This document shows positions 1 to 6,767 of a stretch of DNA of 12,547 nt, piece after piece. Made by a program: the position numbers and the translations under genes. The notes beneath the pieces were generated by a model that did no database searches, was not told the DNA's origin, and worked only from the letters and a program-made list of their open reading frames with translations. Numbering within the stretch: the stretch's first letter is position 1; every line of letters starts with the position of its first letter. The stretch comes from an uncultured Paracoccaceae bacterium (GTDB lineage Bacteria > Pseudomonadota > Alphaproteobacteria > Rhodobacterales > Rhodobacteraceae), in the NCBI GenBank assembly GCA_938038825.1, contig CALHST010000062.1:1-12547 (forward strand), read 5' to 3'.

Positions 1-837
1 GTCCGCAGGCGTAATGGCCAAAAACTCGTCCGCTGCGATTTCGGGGCGGTTGAGGGCGCGCAGCACTTTGCGCCCATAAGGGCCGGACAGCAGTGCGATG
101 CCTTCGGGGGCGAGCTGTTCGCGCGCGCCCTGATTTTGGCGCAGCCGTTTTAAAGGGTCACGTTGATCAAACAGCAGGGCCTGTACCACATCGCGGGGCA
201 CCACCACGTCCAGATTTTCACGAAAGAACTGCGCGGCGCGGACCGTGCCGGGGTGGACTTTGCGCAGCAGGGTAAAGGATTGCATATCAAAGCGCCGCCA
301 GACCGACGGGGGATAAAGCGCGCCATCCACCAGCCACAGCACGTTTTCCACGGCTTGGGATTTCACGCCCCGTTTGCCATCCCGGTTGGGCGCGTTCAGG
401 TAATCCTGGCGCGCCAGCATCAGACCCAGCCAACAGGTGCTTTCGGCCTCTTTCGAGTTGATCACAAGGCAGGGGTCTTCGTGTTTGTAGGTTTCAGGCG
501 GGATCATCCAGCTGTTATCGAGGGTGTTTTTGATGTCCACGTCTTGGCCGTGGATTTCCAGATCGCGGATGCCTTTGGGGGCACCCAGAAAATCGCGCAC
601 GTAATGTTCGATTTTGAGACCCACAAAGGTTTTTTCCACATTGTCCAGTTCGCGGATTTCCGTGCGCCCGGTGCGGATGGGGTCCAGCACAAAGTCGATG
701 GCGTCACGGATGGCCTGTGGAAAGGCGTCTTGCACACGGGTTTCACTGCCTGCCAAGTCAAAGATGCCAGCCCTGATTTTGGACAGGGCGTCAAAGTCGG
801 GGTGACCCGGCTGAACGATTGAGGGCAACATGCGCAT
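1..837 (-). CDS. NaeI-family type II restriction endonuclease (C-terminus cut by window edge)
   Basis: Predicted DNA-cleaving half of a type II restriction-modification pair. No stop occurs in the 279 codons from the ATG at 837 to base 1, so the C-terminus lies off the left edge; NaeI is about 317 residues. Remembered NaeI aligns along the whole length: an RTGR motif (R55-R58), EKT (E68-T70), a catalytic set E77, D92, D101 and K103 (DVDIK), then WMIPPE, a CLVI strand, an NRDxKR motif near 151-156, and a C-terminal AREQLAPEGIALL block near 238-250. In NaeI the matching residues are E70, D86, D95 and K97. The position matching NaeI Leu43, whose change to Lys is reported to give topoisomerase activity, is Val50, so a plain endonuclease is expected. 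A second in-frame ATG at 831 could be the start; an in-frame TAG lies just upstream of 837. It follows the methylase by 28 bp, fitting one operon. Specificity (GCCGGC) is inferred from the family. Confidence 0.87.
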   Translation of the reverse strand, partial: MRMLPSIVQPGHPDFDALSKIRAGIFDLAGSETRVQDAFPQAIRDAIDFVLDPIRTGRTEIRELDNVEKTFVGLKIEHYVRDFLGAPKGIRDLEIHGQDVDIKNTLDNSWMIPPETYKHEDPCLVINSKEAESTCWLGLMLARQDYLNAPNRDGKRGVKSQAVENVLWLVDGALYPPSVWRRFDMQSFTLLRKVHPGTVRAAQFFRENLDVVVPRDVVQALLFDQRDPLKRLRQNQGAREQLAPEGIALLSGPYGRKVLRALNRPEIAADEFLAITPAD

Positions 838-865
838 GGCGGGACACTAGCAGACTGCGCAGGGA

Positions 866-1822
866 TTAGGCGACAGAGTAGAGACGCCGCGCAGACAGGG
901 CCGCGTTGAGTTGCTGACCAACGGCTTGCGCCACGGGCGGCGGGAAGGCGTTGCCGACTTGGCGATAGGCGTTGGTTTTGGCCCCGGTAAAGTGCCAGTT
1001 GTCAGGGAAGCCTTGCAGTTTTGCGACCATTTGCACCGTCAGGCGGGGCATCCCAACAAAGTCCTTTTCTGGCGCTTCCGGGGCAATGGTGCGCCCTTCA
1101 ACCCCAAGAGAGGCCCATGCGGCGCGTGCACGTGTTGGGCCCAGATCAGGGCCGCCGTGTTTCTTGGAACCACCGACAATGGTCGGCGCGATTTCATTGG
1201 CCTGTTTCGCCCATGCTTTGGCACCGGGCCAGCCATTGGCGCGCATCATCGGCAACAGGGTTTCGCCCACAGTTGGGGATTTGATCTGTCCGGGGATGGG
1301 CCACTGGAAGTGATCGGCACGCTCTTCGCGAATGGCCATAATCACCACGCGGGGGCGCAATTGGCAGACACCAAAGTCGGACGCGTTCAGCAACTTGGGT
1401 TCAGAATGATAGCCCAGCTTTTTCAGCTGCTTTTTAAGGTGCTGACGGTAATCCGCGAACACCGCGTCAAGAAATCCACGCACATTTTCGAACATCACAG
1501 CTTGGGGGCGGATCGCATCAATGATGTCGATGGCATCATCAAACAAGTTGCGCTCATCCGCTTGGCCCAATTGCTTGCCCGCTTTGGAAAACGGAGGGCA
1601 GGGCAGCCCACCGGCCAACAGGTCGATGCCCTTGAAATCGGCAGAGCGGTCTTTGAACAGGCGCATGTCCTCTTCCAGGACATTCCATTGGGGGCGGTTA
1701 TGGCGCAGGGTGTTGCAGCAATGCTTGTCGATCTCGACCAGACCTTCATGCGCAAAGCCGGCCTTTTCCAGACCCAAAGCTTGCCCACCTGCTCCGGCGC
1801 AGAGTTCCAGGGATGTTAACAT
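866..1822 (-). CDS. DNA (cytosine-5-)-methyltransferase of the NaeI-type R-M system
   Basis: Transfers a methyl group from S-adenosylmethionine to C5 of cytosine, protecting host DNA from the adjacent endonuclease. The 318 residues carry the C5-methylase motifs in order: motif I SLELCAGAGGQALG (4-17), motif IV GGLPCPPFS with nucleophile C75, motif VI ENVRGF (E112), motif VIII QLRPR (154-158), a short target-recognition region near 205-255 containing TIVGGSKKHGG, motif IX RLTVQMVAKLQGFP (from R260), and motif X QVGNAFPPP (from Q288). I chose the ATG at 1822 because motif I starts at once and AAAGGGCGAG lies upstream. The frame runs back to a TTG at 1843, which would add seven Lys/Gly-rich residues. 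No controller (C) protein gene is visible. The gene itself contains a GCCGGC site at 1757-1762. The enzyme class is certain; the exact target sequence is inferred from the neighbouring NaeI homologue. Confidence 0.95.
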   Translation of the reverse strand: MLTSLELCAGAGGQALGLEKAGFAHEGLVEIDKHCCNTLRHNRPQWNVLEEDMRLFKDRSADFKGIDLLAGGLPCPPFSKAGKQLGQADERNLFDDAIDIIDAIRPQAVMFENVRGFLDAVFADYRQHLKKQLKKLGYHSEPKLLNASDFGVCQLRPRVVIMAIREERADHFQWPIPGQIKSPTVGETLLPMMRANGWPGAKAWAKQANEIAPTIVGGSKKHGGPDLGPTRARAAWASLGVEGRTIAPEAPEKDFVGMPRLTVQMVAKLQGFPDNWHFTGAKTNAYRQVGNAFPPPVAQAVGQQLNAALSARRLYSVA

Positions 1823-1896
1823 TGCTCGCCCTTTTTTACCCAAGCTTACGCTTGTGTCTTGTTAGGATCCAGCTTTAACGGGTTTGGCTGATGTTC

Positions 1897-1925
1897 TCAA
1901 TACGTTCTTGTGGGTAAGTTGGCAA
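1897..1925 (-). promoter_or_regulatory. Candidate promoter of the restriction-modification pair
   Basis: On the minus strand, TTGCCA (1925-1920) and TATTGA (1902-1897) are separated by exactly 17 bases. This lies 75 bp upstream of the methylase ATG, in the 126 bp gap after the transglycosylase. It resembles a sigma-70 promoter and would allow the R-M genes their own transcription, as expected for an acquired system. The match is only fair and rests on eye inspection. Confidence 0.3.
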
Positions 1926-1948
1926 AATCTTGATTATGATCGTGGTGA

Positions 1949-3112
1949 TCAGAGTTTGCGCAGCAGATCCGGGGTGGGCCACGCGTCAGCGGGCAAGCCC
2001 AGACGCTGTTGTTCCTGTTGCACGGCTTGGCGGGTGCCTGCTCCGAGGATACCGTCGATTTTGCCCACGTTGTGGCCGCGCGCTTGCAGCTTTTGTTGCA
2101 GTTGTTTCATTTGGTTGCCGTTCAGCCCGGTATCGGGTTTGCCCGCGTCATAGACAGGGGCACCTTCGATGCGGGTCGCGAAATAAGCTGCCGTCATCAC
2201 ATAGGTGAAGCTTTGGTTCCAATCGAAATAGACGTTGAAATTGGGATAGGCGAGGAAGGCGGGGCCTTTGTGCCCTTGGGGCAGGATCAGGGATGCGGGC
2301 AGGTTGGCCAGTTTGCCGTTGCGGGCTTTGACACCCAGTTTGCGCCATTGGGCGGTGGACAGTTGGTTGGCGACGCCGGACAGGGACCAGTCCATTTGTG
2401 CGGGCACGCTGACTTCTTGCAGCCACGGCTGACCGGGCGCCCAGCCAAAGCTGCTCAGCATTTTGCCACCTGACGCAAGGGCGTCTGCAGGCGAGGATTT
2501 CAGGCTGACACGGCCATCGCCATCCGCGTCCACACCGTTTTCGATGATGTCCGCGGGCAGCATTTGCACCATGCCAATTTCCCCCGCCCATGCGCCGGTG
2601 GTTTTGGCAGGATCAAAGGCACCGCTTTCGAAGAGTTCGAGTGCGGCAAAGACTTGGGGGCGAAACAGATCAGGGCGGCGGCAATCATGAGACAGGGTGA
2701 TCAAGGCGTTCAACGTGTTGAAGTTGCCTTGAAACGCGCCGTAGTCGGTTTCAAACGCCCAGAAGGCCAGAAGCACACCGCGCGAAAGGCCGTATTGCCG
2801 TTCGATTTGCGAAAAGATGGCGTCGTGTTTGCGCCCCAGCTTGCGACCTTGTTCAAGACGGGAATTTGAAATGAGGCGGCGCGAGAATTCGATAAACGGT
2901 TTTTGAAACACCCCTTGGGCGCGGTCGGCCTGCAGCACTTTTTTGTCTTGGCGGGCACCTGCAAAGAACTTGGACACGGTGGCTTTGTCGTGGCCTTTGC
3001 TGCGCGCTTCGTTGGCGAGACCTTTTACAAAGCTGGAAAAATTGCCGCCGCATTGGGCATGGGCTGCTGCGGGCAATGCAAGAGTGAGGGCAAGGGCCAA
3101 AGCAAAACGCAT
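1949..3112 (-). CDS. MltB-type lytic murein transglycosylase with C-terminal peptidoglycan-binding domain
   Basis: Cleaves the MurNAc-GlcNAc bond of peptidoglycan with formation of 1,6-anhydro ends; predicted to act in the periplasm. The 387 residues open with a signal peptide (MRFALALALTLALPAAAHA, cleavage about 19/20). No lipobox is seen, so a soluble rather than lipid-anchored form is likely. The SLT_2/MltB catalytic domain spans about 22-315. E121 in AFWAFETDYGAF is the expected catalytic acid, followed by a GNFNTLNALITLS block and the GEIGMVQMLPADI segment (177-190). A peptidoglycan_binding_1 domain covers about 328-387 (QLQQKLQARGHNVGKIDGILGAGT). I start at the ATG at 3112; longer in-frame extensions to 3181 add a Cys/Phe-rich stretch that overlaps cobD and would spoil the signal peptide. 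It begins 13 bp after cobD and may be cotranscribed with it, but no functional link is evident. Confidence 0.93.
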   Translation of the reverse strand: MRFALALALTLALPAAAHAQCGGNFSSFVKGLANEARSKGHDKATVSKFFAGARQDKKVLQADRAQGVFQKPFIEFSRRLISNSRLEQGRKLGRKHDAIFSQIERQYGLSRGVLLAFWAFETDYGAFQGNFNTLNALITLSHDCRRPDLFRPQVFAALELFESGAFDPAKTTGAWAGEIGMVQMLPADIIENGVDADGDGRVSLKSSPADALASGGKMLSSFGWAPGQPWLQEVSVPAQMDWSLSGVANQLSTAQWRKLGVKARNGKLANLPASLILPQGHKGPAFLAYPNFNVYFDWNQSFTYVMTAAYFATRIEGAPVYDAGKPDTGLNGNQMKQLQQKLQARGHNVGKIDGILGAGTRQAVQQEQQRLGLPADAWPTPDLLRKL

Positions 3113-3125
3113 GGAAAGAAAACCT

Positions 3126-4046
3126 TTATATAAACTGTGCCGCTGGAATAAGCAGTAGAAACAGTAGAAGCAGAATGACAAAAAGCGCCCAGACCCGCCA
3201 GAGGTGATGGACGGCTTTTTCGATATCTGTTGCGCTCAAGGCGTGGCGCCCCATTGGGTTGACCCATGGCAGATCCTGAAGGATGCCATGATAAACACGG
3301 GGGCCCGCAAGCGCGATGTTCAGCGCGCGGGCAAGGGCGGCTTCGGGCCAGCCGGCATTGGGGGATTTGTGACGGCGGGCTTCGGTGATGATGGCCGGCC
3401 ATGCGCCGTGTGCGCCCCCGGTGAGCCAGAACAGGGCTGCGGTCAGGCGGGCGGGGATCCAGTTCAACAGATCATCTAGACGCGCCGCGGCCCAGCCAAA
3501 GTTTTCGTGACGGGGCGTGCGGTAGCCGATCATACTGTCGGCCGTGTTGATGATTTTGTAGACAAGGATACCGGGCAATCCCCCGATCAACGCCCAAAAG
3601 GCGGGGGCAATTACGCCGTCACTCAGGTTCTCGGCTCCGCTTTCGATGGCCGCGCGCGCAACATCGGGGGGTGTCATGTCAGCAGTGTTCCGGCTGACGA
3701 TCATGGCCACAGATGCACGCGCGGAGGGTAGAGACAGGCGTAAATCCCGGGCAACGATTTTGATGTGCTGCACCAAAGACTTTTGGGCGAGCAGGATCGC
3801 CGTGAACAGGATTTCCGCAAGTGGCCCAAGTTGGGACAATATGAGCCCCGAGGTCACAGCGATGATCACCAAAGCGATCACCACTATCAGACCGGCCAAA
3901 CGGGTGTTGTTGTTCACATGCCTATCGGCCCAGCCAATGGCACGGCCCATCAAAACGGCAGGATGTGGTGCGCGGGACCACAGCCAACGGGGTTCACCCA
4001 GCAGCGCATCCAACGCCATCGCTGCGATCAGAACCCAAGGTGCCAT
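3126..4046 (-). CDS. cobD: Adenosylcobinamide-phosphate synthase CobD (CbiB family)
   Basis: Integral membrane enzyme of cobalamin biosynthesis that attaches (R)-1-aminopropan-2-ol O-phosphate to adenosylcobyric acid, giving adenosylcobinamide phosphate. The 306 residues show the family blocks: DALLGEPRWLW (13-23) followed by HPAVLMGRAIGW (28-39), SRNTADMTPPDVARAAIESGAEN (within 118-140), SDGVIAPAFWALIGGLPG (142-159), NTADSMIGYR (167-176), ENFGWAAARLDDLLNWIPARLTA (within 181-203), and SPNAGWPEAALA (228-239). Hydrophobic segments near 51-70, 78-92, 145-165 and 284-303 fit an inner-membrane protein. Its ATG overlaps the cobC stop (TAATG, one shared base), so translation is probably coupled. CobC supplies the aminopropanol-phosphate precursor, so the two genes form one biochemical step pair. 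Two GCCGGC sites (3351 and 3394) lie within this gene. Confidence 0.95.
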   Translation of the reverse strand: MAPWVLIAAMALDALLGEPRWLWSRAPHPAVLMGRAIGWADRHVNNNTRLAGLIVVIALVIIAVTSGLILSQLGPLAEILFTAILLAQKSLVQHIKIVARDLRLSLPSARASVAMIVSRNTADMTPPDVARAAIESGAENLSDGVIAPAFWALIGGLPGILVYKIINTADSMIGYRTPRHENFGWAAARLDDLLNWIPARLTAALFWLTGGAHGAWPAIITEARRHKSPNAGWPEAALARALNIALAGPRVYHGILQDLPWVNPMGRHALSATDIEKAVHHLWRVWALFVILLLLFLLLIPAAQFI

Positions 4047-5014
4047 TACGCCGCAAGGGCCTTTTCAAGGCGGGGCCATGCATCGGCGGGCGGCAGGCCA
4101 AGGCGGACCCAGCGGTCCGAATAGGGAAAGATCCGGGACCAGATGTGATGCGCGCCCAAATGGTCCTGAACGGCTTGGGCGTTGTGTGTGTCATAGAGCC
4201 GGAACAAGGACGTGCCCCCGACGGGCGGTGCCCCAAAGCCGATCATCAGATCGTCCAATCGCTGGGCATCGCGATCCAACCGGTCCCGTGTTTGCTGCGC
4301 CCATGCCTGATCCCGAAGCGCCTGCGCACCCACCCGCAAAGCAGGGCCCGACACGGCCCACGGGCCAATCGCATCCCGTAAGGTTGCGATAGTTTCGGGA
4401 CGGGCCAAGGCAAAGCCCAATCGCAAACCCGCGAGGCCCCAGAATTTGCCAAAACTCTTGAGGATCACGCCTCCGGGTTGGGCCGCACGGTTCAAAAGAC
4501 TGTGATCAGGACAGATATCGGCAAAGCTTTCGTCGATCACAATGTTGGGAAGGGCGACGTCTTGTGTGCGCCACAATCGCCCATCGGGGTTGTTTGGATG
4601 AACAAGCACTGCGACGTCTGTTGACGCTGTCATTGTGTCCGCCACAGACCAGCCATGGGCGCGAAACGCGGCGGCGTGTTCGTTGTATGTCGGGGCGGGA
4701 ATGCTGGCTTTTTTGCCTTTGAAAACAGAAGGCATAGCTGCAATCAAAGAGGACGCACCGGGGGCTGCGAGGATGTCTACGCCATCCGGAACATTCCAGA
4801 AGCTGCGGGCTGCCACAATCAGCGCATTTTGGGCTGCGGCATCCGGCAAGGCTGTCCAATCTTGGGACGTGAAATGCGCAAGCGGGTAGGGCAAAGGGTT
4901 AATGCCCGTTGAGAGATCGACCCAGGTTGCGCGATCTCCACCCCAGCGTGCAATTGCAGCGTCTAAGCCGCCTCCATGGTCGCGCGGGGCAGTTAGCGAG
5001 TCGCTTTGTCTCAT
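4046..5014 (-). CDS. cobC: L-threonine-O-3-phosphate decarboxylase CobC (class I/II aminotransferase fold)
   Basis: PLP-dependent enzyme expected to decarboxylate L-threonine phosphate to (R)-1-aminopropan-2-ol phosphate, the linker of cobalamin. The 322 residues contain HGGGLDAA near the N-terminus (13-20), DLSTGINPLPYP (33-44), the cofactor-contact motif HPNNPDGR (139-146, N142), IDESFAD with D161 for the pyridine nitrogen, and SFGKFWGLAGLRLGFA with Schiff-base K190 and R198 for phosphate. The sequence resembles HisC, but the GINP block and coupling to cobD favour CobC. It overlaps cobD by one base. The Shine-Dalgarno is weak (AGAGAAAAA before the ATG). The upstream 210 bp was inspected for a cobalamin riboswitch and none was recognised, so B12 feedback at this gene, if any, is not visible. 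Confidence 0.93.
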   Translation of the reverse strand: MRQSDSLTAPRDHGGGLDAAIARWGGDRATWVDLSTGINPLPYPLAHFTSQDWTALPDAAAQNALIVAARSFWNVPDGVDILAAPGASSLIAAMPSVFKGKKASIPAPTYNEHAAAFRAHGWSVADTMTASTDVAVLVHPNNPDGRLWRTQDVALPNIVIDESFADICPDHSLLNRAAQPGGVILKSFGKFWGLAGLRLGFALARPETIATLRDAIGPWAVSGPALRVGAQALRDQAWAQQTRDRLDRDAQRLDDLMIGFGAPPVGGTSLFRLYDTHNAQAVQDHLGAHHIWSRIFPYSDRWVRLGLPPADAWPRLEKALAA

Positions 5015-5126
5015 TTTTTCTCTAACCCGCGTGGAAATTTGGCTGAGAGGTCGCCGAAAATTTGCGATTTTGCAAGCAACTCGGCGGGATTTGGCCCAAA
5101 AAATTGGGAACCGTTAACCATTTGGG

Positions 5127-5149
5127 CAAGTTAATCCTCTATTAACTTG
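5127..5149. promoter_or_regulatory. Perfect 9-bp inverted repeat containing a CtrA-type box (TTAA-N7-TTAAC)
   Basis: CAAGTTAAT (5127-5135) and ATTAACTTG (5141-5149) are exact reverse complements around the spacer CCTCT. Inside, TTAA (5131-5134), seven bases, then TTAAC (5142-5146) match the alphaproteobacterial CtrA consensus. A further GTTAAC lies at 5113-5118. The site sits in the divergent gap between cobC (start 117 bp away from the element) and the receiver-domain gene (76 bp away). Known biology: CtrA controls cell-cycle, motility and gene-transfer-agent genes in this class. Regulation of either flanking gene is inferred, and no convincing -10 element was found. Confidence 0.6.
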
Positions 5150-5190
5150 TTTGACCGCAAGTGGGCGGTGGGAAGACGAGTGGCGGGGGT

Positions 5191-5220
5191 GTGCCAACCG
5201 CAAGACGACTGGCACGGAGG
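5191..5220 (+). promoter_or_regulatory. Leader hairpin abutting the ribosome-binding site of the receiver gene
   Basis: GTGCCA (5191-5196) pairs with TGGCAC (5210-5215) across a 13-base loop. The Shine-Dalgarno GGAGG (5216-5220) follows at once, and the ATG starts four bases later. The stem could influence access to the ribosome-binding site. A near-duplicate 12-mer, AAGACGA(G/C)TGGC, occurs at 5173-5184 and 5202-5213, 29 bp apart. A regulatory role is inference. Confidence 0.35.
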
Positions 5221-5224
5221 AAAG

Positions 5225-5587
5225 ATGGACGTTTTAATCGTACAAAGTGCGCCCGAATTGGGTTTTGTGTGGCAACGCCACCTGCAGCGATGCGGGATGT
5301 CGGTGCGCGTAAGTGAAAGCCAGGATGAGGCGATAGACGCCATCATCCATAAAGTACCGGATGTGATCGTTTTAGATCTGGTGCTGAAATCTGGATCAGC
5401 GTTGGCTGTGGCGGATTATGCGAACTATCGCTGTCCCGGCACGCAGGTGATCTTTGTGACCAACACCCGGTTCTTTTCGGATGGGTCAATCTTTGCACAT
5501 GCGGGGAACGCATGCGCCTTTGTTCAAACCGCGACCCCGCCCGAGGACTTGGCCGCGATGGTGGAACATTACGCTGTGGCGCGTTAA
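5225..5587 (+). CDS. Stand-alone receiver-like protein with degenerate acidic pocket
   Basis: A 120-residue protein with the pattern of a two-component receiver domain and no output domain. It begins with a beta-strand (MDVLIV), carries the phospho-acceptor candidate D51 in PDVIVLDLVLKSG, and keeps the switch Thr after beta-4 (VIFVTN, T79). Two hallmarks are missing: the acidic pair after beta-1 is Q7-S8, and the conserved Lys before the beta-5 Pro is Gln or Thr (FVQTATPP, 100-106). It may therefore be phosphorylated poorly or act as a pseudo-receiver that binds a partner. The ATG at 5225 has GGAGG four bases upstream; an upstream TTG start would run through the CtrA-type box. Its TAA overlaps the stop of the convergent reductase gene. 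Partner and pathway are unknown; the CtrA-type box suggests a cell-cycle or motility link. Confidence 0.8.
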   Translation: MDVLIVQSAPELGFVWQRHLQRCGMSVRVSESQDEAIDAIIHKVPDVIVLDLVLKSGSALAVADYANYRCPGTQVIFVTNTRFFSDGSIFAHAGNACAFVQTATPPEDLAAMVEHYAVAR

Positions 5588-6558
5588 TCGCGCCCGTGCG
5601 GTTCCAGGAAATTGATATCAGGATTGATCGGCAGGATTCGATGCGGATTGATGCTTTCGTGGCTGTAATGATAGTGGCGCACGATGTGATCCATATTGAT
5701 GGTCTGGGCGACGCCCGGCCATTGATACAATTCGCGCGTATAGGCCCATAGGTTGGGGTAATCCACGATCCGTTTGCGGTTACATTTGAAGTGCAGGTGA
5801 TACACGGGATCAAATCGCACAAGGGTGGGAAACAGTCGCCAGTCGGCTTCGGTAATCCGGTCGCCCATCAGATAGCGATGGGTCGACAAACGATCCTCTA
5901 GCCAATCCAGTGTATCAAACAACGGGGCGACTGCGGCATCGTACGCGGATTGTGTGGTGGCAAAGCCGGATTTGTAGACCCCGTTGTTGAAGGTGTCATA
6001 AATACGGGCATTCACCGTTTCGATGTCCTCGCGCAGCTCGGTTGGCCAGAAATCCAACGTGTTGCCTGTGATGCCGTCAAAGGCCGAATTGAACATGCGG
6101 ATGATTTCAGAACTTTCGTTGCTGACAATCGTTTCGCGTTGTTTGTCCCACAGGATCGGTACGGTCACACGGCCGGAAAAGTTGGGATCGGCTTTGGTAT
6201 AGATCTGATGCAGCAACTCAAAGCCATGCAAGGTGTCACCGGTGGCGCCGATATCGTCTGTTTCGAAGGTCCAGCCTTTGGACAGCATGTCAGGATGCAC
6301 AACCGAGACATCAATCAGATCGTTGAGATCCTTGAGGGTGCGAAAGATCATGGTGCGGTGCGCCCACGGGCAGGCATTAGAGATATACAGGTGATAGCGG
6401 CCCGCTTCGGCTTTGAAGCCATCTGTGCCCGACTCACCCGCGAATCCCTCGGGCGTAATCCAGTTTCTGAACTTCGCAATGGACCGTTCGAACTTCCCAC
6501 CTGTCGATTTTGTGTCGTACCAGGTGTCATGCCAGACGCCGTCTACCAAAAGGCCCAT
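5584..6558 (-). CDS. Glutathionyl-hydroquinone reductase (Xi-class GST, YqjG/ECM4 family)
   Basis: Predicted cytosolic enzyme that removes glutathione from glutathionyl-hydroquinones using a second glutathione. The 324 residues match the family length. The N-terminal thioredoxin-like domain holds the NACPWAHR motif with catalytic C63, followed by VTVPILWD (130-137) and a SNESSEIIRMFN segment typical of glutathione-binding GSTs. The C-terminal helical domain contains RYLMGDRITEADWRLFPTLVRFD (within 228-250) and the family's ending with HYHYSHESINPHRILP (near 293-308). A ribosome-binding site GGAG lies about seven bases before the ATG. It is divergent from the gene pair at 6768-7794 and converges with the receiver gene, with overlapping stop codons. 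The physiological quinone substrate cannot be told from the sequence. Confidence 0.94.
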   Translation of the reverse strand: MGLLVDGVWHDTWYDTKSTGGKFERSIAKFRNWITPEGFAGESGTDGFKAEAGRYHLYISNACPWAHRTMIFRTLKDLNDLIDVSVVHPDMLSKGWTFETDDIGATGDTLHGFELLHQIYTKADPNFSGRVTVPILWDKQRETIVSNESSEIIRMFNSAFDGITGNTLDFWPTELREDIETVNARIYDTFNNGVYKSGFATTQSAYDAAVAPLFDTLDWLEDRLSTHRYLMGDRITEADWRLFPTLVRFDPVYHLHFKCNRKRIVDYPNLWAYTRELYQWPGVAQTINMDHIVRHYHYSHESINPHRILPINPDINFLEPHGRD

Positions 6559-6600
6559 CTTTTTTCTCCACGAATTTCTGCTTGCGCAAACCTAGAGATC

Positions 6601-6752
6601 GCGGGCGCAAACGCCTATATTTGTTGACGCGCAGGGTCTCTGCGCCCACGCACATTGCTGCAATGCGGCAGGGGTGAGACGATTTTTCACAAAAATGACG
6701 TAAAATTTTTAATTGAAATTCAAAGTCTTGCTGACAGATGATAGACGTCTGT
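6601..6752. promoter_or_regulatory. Divergent intergenic region with several small dyads
   Basis: The gap between the reductase and the 120-aa gene holds several exact dyads: GGCG/CGCC (6604-6615), GCGCAG/CTGCGC around a five-base loop (6629-6645), CATTGC-T-GCAATG (6653-6665), and the palindrome AGACGTCT (6743-6750). An AT-rich tract runs from about 6680 to 6725 and is the likeliest place for the plus-strand promoter, but I could not fix -35 and -10 boxes with confidence. Some dyads may be operators; this is inferred. Confidence 0.3.
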
Positions 6753-6767
6753 GAAGGAGTGTTGATC

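Noticed and set aside
163..822. 219-codon plus-strand open frame antisense to the restriction endonuclease
   Set aside because: The minus-strand frame matches NaeI throughout; the plus frame shows no recognisable domain and is a shadow of GC-biased codons.
911..1819. 302-codon plus-strand open frame antisense to the methylase
   Set aside because: All C5-methylase motifs lie on the minus strand; the plus frame is a shadow.
1823..1843. Seven-residue N-terminal extension of the methylase from TTG at 1843
   Set aside because: The ATG at 1822 has a purine-rich site upstream and puts motif I at the expected distance from the start.
1937..1951. Small hairpin TGATC/GATCA after the transglycosylase as a terminator
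   Set aside because: Only five base pairs, overlapping the stop codon, and no T-run follows on the minus strand.
4046..5014. Histidinol-phosphate aminotransferase (HisC) instead of CobC
   Set aside because: The fold is shared, but the immediate overlap with cobD and the N-terminal HGGG...DLSTGINP blocks favour CobC.
5015..5224. Cobalamin riboswitch upstream of cobC
   Set aside because: I found no B12-box or GCCACTG-type core on either strand of the gap.
5147..5224. N-terminal extension of the receiver protein from TTG at 5147
   Set aside because: It overlaps the CtrA-type box and leader hairpin, while ATG 5225 has a clean GGAGG and begins the first receiver strand.
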